A stretch of 46,337 nucleotides of DNA from Roseofilum capinflatum BLCC-M114 (GCF_030068505.1 NZ_JAQOSO010000030.1:1-46337); one strand, 5' to 3'; positions 8,485 through 17,834 are shown, counted from the stretch's first letter. Notes: generated by a model from the letters alone, not told the origin. Numbers and translations: made by a program.

Positions 8485-8774
8485 GGTTGTCCTGTTGTTT
8501 CCTTTGAGAAAAGTTACTAAAAATTATCCACAAGTCATTCTACCGCTAATGCAAGGAATTCCCAATTAAATTACACTTTAAGTTTTGTAACTTTTAGGCT
8601 ATAACCTAGATCTTAAGGGCTTTACAGCATCAAAACTCTTTTGTCAAGCCATTCATTAATCAGAACAATCTCTTAATCTTTGCAACTCAATAACCGAAAC
8701 TAATCCAGAACTATTATCAATAAGCGCTCAAACCATAGGGGACAACCCTTATTTGCCCCTACAATAGAGATCGC
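8485..8774. other. Intergenic region upstream of futA
   Basis: This 290-base AT-rich stretch should carry the futA promoter, because futA starts at its left edge and reads leftward. I see no RNA gene or convincing open frame, and no palindrome I can defend as a Fur site. Confidence 0.4.
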
Positions 8775-9170
8775 TCACTCAACGTCAGAGCGATCGGACA
8801 ACCGGATTAAATCTTCAATCCTCTTCAGAGCTGGATCGCCCGCCAAATAGCCAATTCCGCGATGGATATGGCGGCGACATTGAAGGGCCAGGGTTTCCGG
8901 ATCGGTGTCGAGTCCATCATTAATACAGCGTTGTTTGAGGGCGATCGCCAAAACATCCGCCAATTCCCCCCCAAACACCCGCCAAGACAGTTCCACATTA
9001 CTATCACGGGGAATCGGAACTGGAGACGGGATCGACGGTTCCGCCAAAGAACGACAAAAGGCCCAACGACACAGAATATTCCACTGTTCAATTTTCGTAT
9101 ACCGTTTCAGTTTCGTCAGTTGATCCTTGGCCGTCTGCGACAATTGAATCCGTTCTAGAGGTGCATCCAT
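8775..9170 (-). CDS. dndE: DndE-like DNA sulfur modification protein
   Basis: The 131-residue protein fits the DndE family: LSQTAKDQLTKLKRYTKIE, then WNILCRWAFCRSLAEP, FGGELADVLAIALKQRC, DGLDTDPETLA and the ending HRGIGYLAGDP with IEDLI. DndE takes part in phosphorothioate modification of DNA with DndA-D; the E. coli protein binds nicked duplex DNA. No dndB, dndC or dndD lies in this window. The neighbours are futA and dnaG, so this copy is separated from any dnd operon. It could work in trans or have a different role. Confidence 0.8.
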   Translation of the reverse strand: MDAPLERIQLSQTAKDQLTKLKRYTKIEQWNILCRWAFCRSLAEPSIPSPVPIPRDSNVELSWRVFGGELADVLAIALKQRCINDGLDTDPETLALQCRRHIHRGIGYLAGDPALKRIEDLIRLSDRSDVE

Positions 9171-9276
9171 GGAAGAGAAATAATCAGTAATGAGTAAGAA
9201 GTATAGCGCTTCGCCTTAGATCATAGGTAAGAAGTCATTAGAATCCTTGCCTCAGTGCAGCACCAAGTTCTAGGAC

Positions 9277-11202
9277 TTAAAGGCTACCCACTAATTCGGA
9301 AACTGTGGTACTGCGTAGCCGTTCACATTCTTTTTCTCGTTGTTTATTGTAAACCAACTGCTTGGTGAAATAGTCATAACCGTCGGGATCGAACTTAGGA
9401 TCGATAGTAGACAAGCGTTCGGCCGCATAGCGGCTGCGTTTGCGGCATAAAATTTGCTCTAAGGTTAAAGCTGCTTTGTCAATAGATAAAATGGGCTTTT
9501 GAATATCGGAAAAATGTTTTTCTTGCAAATATAATAAGGGATGAAATTGCTGGCTATAGTTTGGGAAATGCCCGACCTCATCTTGCAGCTTAGAAACTAA
9601 ATTGGGAGAATCTACAGGTAAGGTTTCCCGTAAGCTTTCAATCTGTGACCAAAGAAAACGATGAGGAGCGCATTGGAACATGAGATGGCGATCGCCCATA
9701 ATCTGCAAAAAATAGGCTCTCGCTTCCGGTGCATGGAGATAAATGCGTAAAATCAAGGCTTCAGTCTCGAACAGCAACCGGTCTTCTGCGGTAGTCTTGA
9801 CCTCAATTTTAGGAACTTTGGGATTACGCTTGGTTTTGGGGATGCGGCGCAGGCGTTGTACTTGTGTGACTAAATCTTCAGCGATGAACTTGAGGCGATC
9901 GCCATTTCCTTGGCTCAGATGTTCAGCACAGACATTAATATAGTAGGTGCGCGTCGTCGGATCTTCAATTTTGCTCAGGAGTTTCACCCAGGTTTGCGCC
10001 ACCTGTTGGAAGCGATCGGCAGCTCGGAGATCTTTACCCTTTAAGGTTTGTTCAATTTTCCAGTCGAGCCATAAGGGAGCGTTTTGTACTAAGTCTAGAT
10101 AAGGTTCTGGACTCCCGGCTGACTTCAGAAACTCATCCGCATCTTTACCTTGGGGAAGATTCAGAATTCGCAGTTGAATTTGCCCTTGATAGACGAGATC
10201 GGCAACTTCAGAAATGGCTCGTTCCGTGGCAGTCGTTCCCGCTTGGTCGGCATCAAAATTGAGGATAATCGATTTTGAGGGCGTATAACGCAGCAGCTTT
10301 TTTACCTGAGAGGCCCTTAACGCCGTCCCCAAAGAGGCGACTACTTCAGAAATACCGGCTGCATGGAGAGCGATCGCATCAAAATAGCCCTCCACTACAA
10401 TAGCCCGATCCTGTTTAGAAATCGCTTTCTTAGCCCGATCTAAGCCAAATAACAGATTTCCCTTATCGAAAATCGGCGTTTCTGGAGAATTGAGATACTT
10501 CGGTTGCGCGTCACCGAGCGATCGCCCCCCGAACCCAACCACCCGTCCCTGAGCATCGCGAATGGGAATCATCAGGCGATCGCGAAACCGGTCATAATAA
10601 CTCGCTCCCGACTTGCGCTCGATCGCTAACCCCGCTTGCTCCACCACCTTCACCGAATAGCCCTTCACCTCCACCAAATAGCGATATAAGGTCTGCCATC
10701 CGCTCGGTGAATACCCCAACCCGAACCCCTGGATCGTCTCCTCAGATAAGCCTCGCTGCCCCTTTAAGTAGGCCATCGCCTCCTCTGCTTCCGGTTGATG
10801 CAGGGCATGTTGGAAAAAACTGGCGGCGATCGCCACCACCTCATATAATTGTTCTTGAAGCGATAACTGGCGCTGAAACTCTTCTCGTTCTTCCACATCC
10901 AACGTGCGGATCGGCACTTCATAGCGCCGCGCCAGATCTAGAACCACCTCCCCGAAGGAGCGACTATCCAACTGTTTGAGAAAACTAATCGCATTGCCCC
11001 CCGTCCCACAGCCAAAGCAGTAAAACATCTGCTTCGTCGGACTCACCGTAAAACTAGGGCTTTTTTCCTCATGGAACGGACATAACCCCACAAACTCCCG
11101 TCCCCGTTTCTTCAGCACCACCCGTTCCGAGATCACCTCGACAATATCAACCCGTTGCTTAATCTCTTCGATGGTATCTGGATGGAGTCTTGGGGTACTC
11201 AT
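9277..11202 (-). CDS. dnaG: DNA primase
   Basis: This enzyme makes RNA primers for DNA replication, working with the DnaB helicase. From the ATG at 11202 (MSTPRLHPDT) it is 641 residues, a normal length. An N-terminal CHC2 zinc finger uses Cys41, His44, Cys62 and Cys65. The TOPRIM domain has Glu271 in IVVEGYFDAIAL and an acidic pair near 320 (NFDADQAG). The C-terminal 150 residues form the helicase-interaction region, which varies between species. A GTG/ATG frame extension of five residues upstream is possible but not needed. It is divergent from the amidase gene. Confidence 0.95.
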   Translation of the reverse strand: MSTPRLHPDTIEEIKQRVDIVEVISERVVLKKRGREFVGLCPFHEEKSPSFTVSPTKQMFYCFGCGTGGNAISFLKQLDSRSFGEVVLDLARRYEVPIRTLDVEEREEFQRQLSLQEQLYEVVAIAASFFQHALHQPEAEEAMAYLKGQRGLSEETIQGFGLGYSPSGWQTLYRYLVEVKGYSVKVVEQAGLAIERKSGASYYDRFRDRLMIPIRDAQGRVVGFGGRSLGDAQPKYLNSPETPIFDKGNLLFGLDRAKKAISKQDRAIVVEGYFDAIALHAAGISEVVASLGTALRASQVKKLLRYTPSKSIILNFDADQAGTTATERAISEVADLVYQGQIQLRILNLPQGKDADEFLKSAGSPEPYLDLVQNAPLWLDWKIEQTLKGKDLRAADRFQQVAQTWVKLLSKIEDPTTRTYYINVCAEHLSQGNGDRLKFIAEDLVTQVQRLRRIPKTKRNPKVPKIEVKTTAEDRLLFETEALILRIYLHAPEARAYFLQIMGDRHLMFQCAPHRFLWSQIESLRETLPVDSPNLVSKLQDEVGHFPNYSQQFHPLLYLQEKHFSDIQKPILSIDKAALTLEQILCRKRSRYAAERLSTIDPKFDPDGYDYFTKQLVYNKQREKECERLRSTTVSELVGSL

Positions 11203-11270
11203 GGCTGGCAAAACCAAGGATAATATTCACAGTTTATACAGTTTGTAGACAATAGAGAACTTAAAAGATT

Positions 11271-12644
11271 ATGGGCAGGATCTTTCTATCTGCGGGTCAT
11301 GGAGGATTTGAAAACGGAATGCGCGATCCAGGGGCGATCGCCGGAGGAACCACGGAAGCCAAGGAGATGATCCAACTGCGGGATTTAGTGGTGGCCGAGT
11401 TGCGATCGCGCAATATCGAAGTTCTCAGCGTTCCCGACGACCTCAGCGAAGCCCAAACCATCACCTGGATCAACAGTCGCGCTCGCTCTGGAGATATCGC
11501 CCTCGAACTCCATGCTAACGCCTTTTATAACCCTTCCCTGCGCGGAGCCAGCGTCTTTTACATCGCCAACAATGATGAACGTCGGGCCCATGCCGAATTA
11601 ATGCTCTTAGCTCTGCTGCGTCGAGTTCCCCAACTGCCCACCAGAGGTGCTAAACCCGATAGTAATAGTGGTCTCGGTAGACTCGTTTTTATTCGGAACA
11701 TTTATATTCCCTCCCTGTTCATGGAAGTCGGATTAATTACCAACCCAGAAGACCGATCCCTCATCCAAAATCGTCGCCGGGATATGGCCTTGGGCATCGC
11801 CGATGGACTATCGGCGTGGAACCGTAGTGTTAATCCGTCTCCGAGTCCATCTCCGAGTCCTTCACCCACTCCTTCGATCCCCATTTATCCTCCCATAAAT
11901 ATTAATATCAATGGTCAAATTTACGGGGAAGAAGGCATGATTGTTAACGGAAATTCTTATATCCCCATTGATTTAGTTGACCAATTAGGCATTGATTTAA
12001 CCCAAGATCCCAATGTGCGCCGGATTAATTATCGCAACATTGTTTATGTGAAGGCGATCGAGCTACGAGACTATAACATTTCTGTCGGTTGGGAAAACGC
12101 CACTCGTACTGTAGTCTTGCGATCGATTTTGAAACTCTGTCCCGGAGAGCTAGACCGGATTATGGGCCATGGAAAAACCACTGAAGTCCAACTGATGATG
12201 TTCCTCAAGGCCAATCATGAAAAAGGACTCCAGCAATTTCCCGACTTGCCTCGTCTTTACCGCGAAGAAGGAGCCATTGAAGGGGTCAATTATGATATTG
12301 CCTTTGCCCAAATGTGTTTAGAAACCGGTTTCTTAAGATTTGGCGGAGAAATTCAACCCAATCAGAATAATTTTTCTGGTTTAGGAGATGTGGGTGGAAA
12401 TGCAGCCGGTGCATCCTTTCCCAGCGCTCGCATTGGAGTACGGGCACAAATTCAACAACTTAAAGCCTATGCAAGTACAGAACCCTTAGTTCAAGAATTG
12501 GTTGCTCCTCGATTTCGATTTGTCACCCGTGGAATTGCCCCTTTAGTCGGTCAACTGAGTGGCCGTTGGTCAGCCGATTCTCAATATGGACAGCGAATTC
12601 TAGCGATTTTGCGTCGGTTATATGAGTCAGCAGGATTGATTTAA
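11271..12644 (+). CDS. N-acetylmuramoyl-L-alanine amidase fused to glucosaminidase-like domain
   Basis: Residues 1-190 form an Amidase_3 domain with zinc ligands His10, Glu29 and His81 and catalytic Glu152 in MEVGLI; it would cut the bond between MurNAc and the stem peptide. A Pro-Ser linker (about 192-208) leads to a domain resembling the N-terminal part of copper amine oxidases (about 213-290). The C-terminus (about 300-457) looks like an endo-beta-N-acetylglucosaminidase with a likely catalytic Glu in CLETGF. No signal peptide is present, since the first residues MGRIFLSAGHGG are already the catalytic strand. Export must therefore use another route, or the enzyme works on recycled fragments. 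Confidence 0.85.
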   Translation: MGRIFLSAGHGGFENGMRDPGAIAGGTTEAKEMIQLRDLVVAELRSRNIEVLSVPDDLSEAQTITWINSRARSGDIALELHANAFYNPSLRGASVFYIANNDERRAHAELMLLALLRRVPQLPTRGAKPDSNSGLGRLVFIRNIYIPSLFMEVGLITNPEDRSLIQNRRRDMALGIADGLSAWNRSVNPSPSPSPSPSPTPSIPIYPPINININGQIYGEEGMIVNGNSYIPIDLVDQLGIDLTQDPNVRRINYRNIVYVKAIELRDYNISVGWENATRTVVLRSILKLCPGELDRIMGHGKTTEVQLMMFLKANHEKGLQQFPDLPRLYREEGAIEGVNYDIAFAQMCLETGFLRFGGEIQPNQNNFSGLGDVGGNAAGASFPSARIGVRAQIQQLKAYASTEPLVQELVAPRFRFVTRGIAPLVGQLSGRWSADSQYGQRILAILRRLYESAGLI

Positions 12645-12930
12645 ATCACAGGCAAAAATCAATTTAATCACAGGCATTTTTTAGGGAATTTCACAAAATT
12701 TTCAGGATCGTTAAGAATGAATGAACAAACTGGGTTAAACTGCCATTGTTAACCATAATTGAAGAATTCAAGAAATGATAACACTTGAGTAAAATCGTAG
12801 TGTTGAACACAACTTTTACAAAGTTAAATTGCTATAATCATACAAAAGTTAACAATATGTAAGGTTGCTCAATCTAATTCAATCCAAGGTCTAACAGAAC
12901 TCAAGTAACAGAACTCAATGAGGTGTGGCT
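12645..12930. other. Intergenic region with direct repeats and AT-rich promoter zone
   Basis: An 11-bp direct repeat (AATCACAGGCA at 12644-12654 and 12666-12676) has a 22-base period, two helical turns. Further on is GTGTTGAACAC (12800-12810) and a TATAAT at 12833-12838 without a well-placed -35 element. This could be an activator-dependent promoter for the following gene. No RNA gene is visible. Confidence 0.35.
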
Positions 12931-13278
12931 ATGTTAAGTGCTGATGATAAACAAAGACTAGAAGTTCTCGGCCGCAAGTTCAAAGCGTCGAAAGCGCCCT
13001 ATCACATGATGATCGACAGCTTACTCAGTCCAGATACGACCTTGCTCTACATGGCTTGCTTACATGATGATGGTCGGATCACTGAAGACGAACGAGAACT
13101 TTTAGAGTGGTTTAAGCAATTTTCTGCTCAATCGGCTGAATTATCTCTTTCAGAGCAACGAGAAATGATTAATTCAGCATTCCATGGGTATTATTCCTAT
13201 CGCCATCAAGGACAGAAAAGTAAAGCAGTAAATATAGAAGCCCAAGAGGTTCAATCGAAGAAATCTTCGGTTGCCTAA
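12931..13278 (+). CDS. Small hypothetical protein, helical and charged
   Basis: The 115-residue protein starts at the ATG at 12931. This start is preferred over the GTG six bases earlier because AGGTG lies seven to eight bases upstream of it. I do not recognise the family. The sequence is predicted helical, with HDDGRITEDERELLEWFKQF giving an EF-hand-like or regulatory acidic stretch, and it ends in a charged low-complexity tail. It has no membrane segment or signal. It stands alone with its own terminator. Function is unknown. Confidence 0.65.
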   Translation: MLSADDKQRLEVLGRKFKASKAPYHMMIDSLLSPDTTLLYMACLHDDGRITEDERELLEWFKQFSAQSAELSLSEQREMINSAFHGYYSYRHQGQKSKAVNIEAQEVQSKKSSVA

Positions 13279-13312
13279 GTGGAGTAACTCCAAGCTCTAA
13301 TCAAGGCAGCAA

Positions 13313-13358
13313 GTTTCCTGCGATCGGGACAGGGATCGCGGGAAACGTTTCTATATTT
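13313..13358 (+). terminator. Rho-independent terminator-like hairpin
   Basis: The arms 13313-13325 and 13334-13346 pair over 13 positions with one G-T wobble and an 8-base loop (GTTTCCTGCGATC against GATCGCGGGAAAC). They are followed by the T-rich GTTTCTATATTT. It is placed 35 bases after the stop of the 12931 gene. Confidence 0.65.
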
Positions 13359-13404
13359 AGGAACAGGGCAATCTTAAACAGAAATGATACACATTCCTAT
13401 TTTC

Positions 13405-15426
13405 TTAAGATTCCATGGCGGCGGGTTCTAGAACATGCTGAAAATGCACCACATCTTCCCTGGGATCGGCATAAGTAACCTTAAGCTCGATATAATCGCC
13501 CAGGGAAACTGGATTGGTAAAGCGGATGGCCATTTCTAGACCCAGTTCTTCTAATAACACTAGGGCTAAATTGTCATTTTCCCGTAACCAGCGCAGCACT
13601 AACCCTTGCCAGACTTGATCGGGATGGCGGCGTAGAAATTCTAATCCCCAATAGCGGTTGGTTTGGCGCTCGACCCAGTTGGCTTCTTGGGTGCTTGGAG
13701 CAATGGCAGCCATGAGTTCTTGCAGCTTGGCTTCAGAGAAGGGTAGGGGGTCACCCCGCAGATGGGCTTTGAGTTGGAAGTGGGTGAGTAAGTCCATGTA
13801 GCGGCGAATGGGGGAGGTGACTTGAGTGTAAAAGTCGAGGCCGAGACTGGCATGACGGGCGGGGGTAATACTCATTTCACTGCGGGGCATACATCGACGC
13901 AGGGCGCAGGATAGCACAGGGCCGGCTGGCAGTTGCATGAGTTCTTCGGCGGGGGGGAGTTCGGGTTGGGGTTGGGAACGGAAGGGAAAGGGGAGTTGAT
14001 GGCTAGAACCATAGCGTCCGGTAACTTCTCCAGCGAGGATCATCATTTCGGCGACCAGTTGCCGGGAGATGGCATCTTCGAGGAGAGTGATGGTTACTTC
14101 GTCGTTTTTGACTTTGATGGAGGCTTCGGGCATGGAGATGTTGATCGCGCCTTGGGCCGTGCGCCAGGTTTGCCGGAGCTTGGCCAGTTGGGCAAGGGTG
14201 GCGATTTCGGGTTCGGCGGGTACGCCGAGATGGAGCATTTCTTCTACATCGTCGTAGGTGAGACGATAGGTGGGCTTGATCAGGCTGGCGTGGATGGTGT
14301 AGTCGGCGATCGCCCCTTCTGAGTCTAATATTACGCCAAAACTGAGGGCACAGCATTCTTTCCCTTGAATTAAGCTCATGGGGCCGGTGGCCAATTCTGA
14401 GGGAAACATGGAAATCATGCCGGTGGGGGTATAAATGGTGGTTCCCCTGCGTCTGGCTTCTAGGTCTAGTTCATCCCCAGGGGTGAGCCAGCGTGTGGGG
14501 TCGGCAATATGAATCCAGACTCGAATTTGATTGTCTTCTAGATATTCGATACTGAGTCCATCATCGATTTCTTTGGTACTTTCATCATCAATGGTATAGA
14601 CCTTAAGATGAGTGAGGTCTAGGCGGTTGGAGTCTGGGTCATCTGGGGGATTGTGAAGACAACCTTGAGCCACATCGAGTACCTTTGTTGAAAATTGTGT
14701 TGGAATTTGACTCCGCCGCAGAAATAGGTTTTCATGGGGACTCCATAGACCCAATGCTACTAAGAGATCAAAGCAAGCTTGGGGGGTATCTGGACGATTG
14801 AGCGCTGTCAGGGTTTCTAGAACGATCGCAGAGGGTTTGAAGCCTTCGGTGCTGTTACCATGGATAGCATATTTTTCGATCGCCTCTAAACGGCTGCGAT
14901 CGCTATTCGTCCACTCTACCACTTCACCGGATAGGGCCTGATTGATGCGATTGAGAAAATCTAGAGCTTCTTGTTGTCGTTGTTGTTGAACTTCCTGTTG
15001 ATGCTGGATTTCCGCCACTAAACTACTAGAGCGGGGTTCATAGCGATCACCTTTCTGCTTAAAGTAAATCTTATCTTCGACCAATAAGCAATGGGCTGCA
15101 TAACATTGGGTTGGAGTTTGATCGCTATAGATGAGTTGGGCTAGGTCTTCGGGGGTTACGGCTTCCCCCGCTTCGACCAACAACTCCCAGGCTACTTCTA
15201 AATTGGATGGGTCAAGGTAGGGGTTTACTTCGTTGAGGAATTGGGGAATGTCGGAGGGGGTATAGCTTTCTCCTGCGACTTCATAGGTAACCTGCTGACG
15301 CTTAATCGTATGACTATGAGCGTCTTGATCGATCACTACCCAATTTTTCTTTCCTTCTGGGCGATCGGCTACTGCCAGTCGCCGTTCCCCACTGAGTCTA
15401 AATTCGATTAGCCTTCCCTTCTCCAC
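13405..15426 (-). CDS. RNase II/RNase R family 3'-5' exoribonuclease
   Basis: This 673-residue enzyme degrades RNA from the 3' end. The RNB catalytic domain shows TIDDESTKEIDDGLS near residues 280-293, supplying the metal-binding aspartates, and later YTQVTSPIRRYMDLLTH. The N-terminal part corresponds to a cold-shock or winged-helix-type region, and an S1-like C-terminus follows. The start codon is GTG. It lies downstream of rpmG and rpsR on the same strand, an arrangement often seen in cyanobacteria, which suggests a link to ribosome or rRNA processing. Whether it is closer to RNase II or RNase R cannot be settled by eye. Confidence 0.88.
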   Translation of the reverse strand: MEKGRLIEFRLSGERRLAVADRPEGKKNWVVIDQDAHSHTIKRQQVTYEVAGESYTPSDIPQFLNEVNPYLDPSNLEVAWELLVEAGEAVTPEDLAQLIYSDQTPTQCYAAHCLLVEDKIYFKQKGDRYEPRSSSLVAEIQHQQEVQQQRQQEALDFLNRINQALSGEVVEWTNSDRSRLEAIEKYAIHGNSTEGFKPSAIVLETLTALNRPDTPQACFDLLVALGLWSPHENLFLRRSQIPTQFSTKVLDVAQGCLHNPPDDPDSNRLDLTHLKVYTIDDESTKEIDDGLSIEYLEDNQIRVWIHIADPTRWLTPGDELDLEARRRGTTIYTPTGMISMFPSELATGPMSLIQGKECCALSFGVILDSEGAIADYTIHASLIKPTYRLTYDDVEEMLHLGVPAEPEIATLAQLAKLRQTWRTAQGAINISMPEASIKVKNDEVTITLLEDAISRQLVAEMMILAGEVTGRYGSSHQLPFPFRSQPQPELPPAEELMQLPAGPVLSCALRRCMPRSEMSITPARHASLGLDFYTQVTSPIRRYMDLLTHFQLKAHLRGDPLPFSEAKLQELMAAIAPSTQEANWVERQTNRYWGLEFLRRHPDQVWQGLVLRWLRENDNLALVLLEELGLEMAIRFTNPVSLGDYIELKVTYADPREDVVHFQHVLEPAAMES

Positions 15427-15569
15427 AGCACTATCCTAGGCATTGATTTACAAATATCACAGCCTTAATGTACCAGCCTTTGGCAGAGTTGACTTCCCTG
15501 GGGGGAGGATCTTCTCGCCAACGTTTTCCTCATTAGATGTGCTTATCGTTACCCATCTGCTTCGACTGC

Positions 15570-15788
15570 TTAACCTTCTTGATTGACAAAAGGTAATAGG
15601 GCTAGAAGCCTTGCCCGCTTTATGGCTGTGGTTAGGGCACGTTGCTGCTTACAGGTTAAACCTGTAATACGACGGGGTAGAATCTTACCTCTTTCAGTGA
15701 TGTATTTACGGAGTAAATCCACATCTTTGTAATCTATTTGCTCTTTGGGTTGAATGGGGGAAACCCGTTTTTTGTAGTAATTTGCCAT
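15570..15788 (-). CDS. rpsR: 30S ribosomal protein S18
   Basis: The 72-residue protein matches S18 in length and sequence (YYKKRVSPI, then [32 protein letters not shown] in two parts). It binds S6 and 16S rRNA in the small-subunit platform. It follows rpmG by 38 bases, and the two should be co-transcribed. Confidence 0.97.
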   Translation of the reverse strand: MANYYKKRVSPIQPKEQIDYKDVDLLRKYITERGKILPRRITGLTCKQQRALTTAIKRARLLALLPFVNQEG

Positions 15789-15826
15789 AGTTTTCCTCTC
15801 GGTTGATCGTTAGGGAACAATAAGGG

Positions 15827-16021
15827 TTATTTAATTTCCTTGTGAATGGTATGGGAGTTACAGTGGGGGCAGAACTTTTTCAGCTCTAACCGCGCCGTGG
15901 TATTCCGGCGATTCTTTTTGGTCGTATACCGAGAGACTCCCGGCGATCGCTTCGCCAGGTTGCTCCGACACTCTGTGCATTCTAGGGTCACAGTGATGCG
16001 AACACCTTTATTCTTAGCCAT
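15827..16021 (-). CDS. rpmG: 50S ribosomal protein L33
   Basis: The 64-residue protein has the L33 pattern: a basic N-terminus ([18 protein letters not shown]), a central [21 protein letters not shown] stretch, and a final [14 protein letters not shown]. The four cysteines (CTEC and CPHC) mark the zinc-binding form. It is part of the large subunit near the E site, and is first in the rpmG-rpsR pair. Confidence 0.97.
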   Translation of the reverse strand: MAKNKGVRITVTLECTECRSNLAKRSPGVSRYTTKKNRRNTTARLELKKFCPHCNSHTIHKEIK

Positions 16022-16071
16022 GGCTTTATGGGTGCTAGAAGTTTTTAGCGTTAATTAAACACAATTTACTA

Positions 16072-16593
16072 TTATCTCATACGTTTCTGTAATTGTGCAA
16101 CTATCTGTTTCAATTTCAAATCTAAGGAATACCCGCGACGACTTTGAACCATCAATGTCCCCCCCACTTGGTCATGAAAGGCTTGTCGCCAGTTGGTTTC
16201 AGCAAAAGCCCAGCCACAATCGACTCCGAGGGGTAACATCAGCAGGAGTGACCAAGCATTGGCCGGATTGAGGGCATTCAACCCTCCTAGAGCTAACATC
16301 GAGCTAACGCCCAGGATCGCTTCCCGTTTCAAGAGGTCAGAAAACAAGGGGGTGCGCCCCGTTGAGTCTACCACGCGCAGATCGAAGGCGTAGCGTCCCA
16401 GACTTTGGCCCTTATTTTTGAGAACCACAAAGATGCGAGCGGTAAACCAAGCGAAGACAAAAGCGGGTAAAAACAAACTTCTACCGGCGATCGCACAAAA
16501 GAGCCAGATCAGCGTTAAATCCATAGCAAAGGCCGCTGTCCGTCGCGACAGAGGCGCTCTGGGAAAATAGCGATCGGGGGGCGCACTGAACAT
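16072..16593 (-). CDS. RDD family membrane protein
   Basis: The 173-residue protein begins with an R-R-A-F-A-MD motif (SRRTAAFAMDLTLIW) and has KNKGQSLGRYAFDLRVVD, the second typical RDD segment, plus FHDQVGGT near the end. Three hydrophobic segments lie around residues 22-55 and 100-125. RDD proteins are small inner-membrane proteins of mostly unknown function, some possibly ion transporters. It is transcribed toward rpmG; its stop is 50 bases from the L33 start. Confidence 0.8.
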   Translation of the reverse strand: MFSAPPDRYFPRAPLSRRTAAFAMDLTLIWLFCAIAGRSLFLPAFVFAWFTARIFVVLKNKGQSLGRYAFDLRVVDSTGRTPLFSDLLKREAILGVSSMLALGGLNALNPANAWSLLLMLPLGVDCGWAFAETNWRQAFHDQVGGTLMVQSRRGYSLDLKLKQIVAQLQKRMR

Positions 16594-16631
16594 GAACAGT
16601 CACCAGAAACAACAAGCTTAATACTGATAGT

Positions 16632-17834
16632 CTAAGGGAGAAATTCCCGGATATCATTGAGAATTGTTAACATTTTTTTACCACTCCTATGAATAGTTTG
16701 CAGATGTTCTAAATCTTTAGGACGCAATTGTGTAGAACAGCTCAAATCTTTGAGCAGAAGTTGACTCAATCCCAAAATGGCATTCAATGGTGTTTGCAGT
16801 TCATGGCTGATTCTCGTCAAAAAATCGATTTTTTCCTGATTCGCTCTTTCCGCGACTTCCTTCGCTTCCTGAAGTCGTTGTTCCCGTTCTTTCAAGTCAC
16901 TAATATCCGTATTCGATCCCACCATTCTCACCAAACGGTCTTGTTCATCCCAGATCGCTTTTCCTCTCCCCAAAATCCATTTATAACTGCCATCCTTACA
17001 GCGCAAACGATGCTCGCCAACATATTCAGAAACGGCCCCATCTAAATGTTCTTTGAGCGTAGTCATGATCGGGGCCAGATCGTCAGGGTGAATTCGCTGT
17101 TTCCATTCATCGGGATGATTAGAAATGTCATCCTCGGCATAACCGAGCATGGATTTCCATTTGGGAGAATAAAACACTTGGTTCCGGGTAACATCCCAAT
17201 CCCAAATGCCATCATTATTACTCCAAAGTGCTAGTTGCCATTGTTCTTTGCTGGGTTCTTCACGTTGGAGTAAAGCTTCTTCTGTATTTTTCAGTTGATG
17301 AATATCATGAACTAATTGTTCTAACCAGGGACTCGGAGGAGCTGATGAAGACTCAATTCCCTCTGGACAACAGGCGAATAAGGTTTGTTCGAGAGTGTTT
17401 ACTTTTTCTTCTAAATATTTATAGTACGATCGCCGGATCAAATGCTTCTCCAGCCGAACCATCACTTCTTTGGTGTTGAATGGCTTAGTAATATAGTCAA
17501 CGGCTCCGAGTTCAAAGGCTTTGATCTTATCCCCCACTTGCGCCATTGCTGTCACAAAGATCACTGGAATTCCCTGAGTTTGAGGATTACCCTGGAGTTT
17601 TTCACACACTTCATAGCCATTGATCCCTGGCATCATCACATCAAGAAGAATCAAGTCTGGGTGCATCTGTTCTGCTTTGTACAGAGCTTCCAGACCATTC
17701 ACAGCAGCTTCGACTTCATAACCCTCATCAAGCAAGAGTTCAATCAGCAAGCGCATGTTGCTGGCATTGTCTTCAACCACAAGGATGGTAAATTCTGATG
17801 GCTCAAACTGAATATGCTGCATAGAACTCTTCAC
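16632..17834 (-). CDS. Receiver-PAS-HisKA protein lacking an ATPase domain
   Basis: The 400-residue protein has a receiver domain (residues 15-130, acidic Glu21-Asp22, phospho-acceptor Asp65 in LILLDVMMPG, Lys in YITKPF), a short helical stretch, a PAS domain (about 200-325) and a HisKA helix pair (about 332-398) with His near 345 in ISHELQTPLNAIL. It stops at IREFLP, where a HATPase_c domain would normally begin. A small gap and then the RDD gene follow, and no remnant of an ATPase domain is visible. It could be a truncated kinase, or could dimerise with and be phosphorylated by a partner kinase. Confidence 0.85.
   Translation of the reverse strand: MKSSMQHIQFEPSEFTILVVEDNASNMRLLIELLLDEGYEVEAAVNGLEALYKAEQMHPDLILLDVMMPGINGYEVCEKLQGNPQTQGIPVIFVTAMAQVGDKIKAFELGAVDYITKPFNTKEVMVRLEKHLIRRSYYKYLEEKVNTLEQTLFACCPEGIESSSAPPSPWLEQLVHDIHQLKNTEEALLQREEPSKEQWQLALWSNNDGIWDWDVTRNQVFYSPKWKSMLGYAEDDISNHPDEWKQRIHPDDLAPIMTTLKEHLDGAVSEYVGEHRLRCKDGSYKWILGRGKAIWDEQDRLVRMVGSNTDISDLKEREQRLQEAKEVAERANQEKIDFLTRISHELQTPLNAILGLSQLLLKDLSCSTQLRPKDLEHLQTIHRSGKKMLTILNDIREFLP

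Noticed and set aside
8485-8774. Fur box upstream of futA
   Set aside because: Several AT-rich stretches look vaguely similar, but none has the paired hexamer arrangement clearly enough to claim.
12833-12838. TATAAT as a complete promoter
   Set aside because: No -35 element at 16-18 bases; only the -10 hexamer matches, so it is listed as part of the intergenic region only.
13933-14322. Antisense frame of 129 residues in the RNase gene
   Set aside because: The opposite strand carries the RNB catalytic region; this frame has no start context and a Gly/Phe-rich biased composition.
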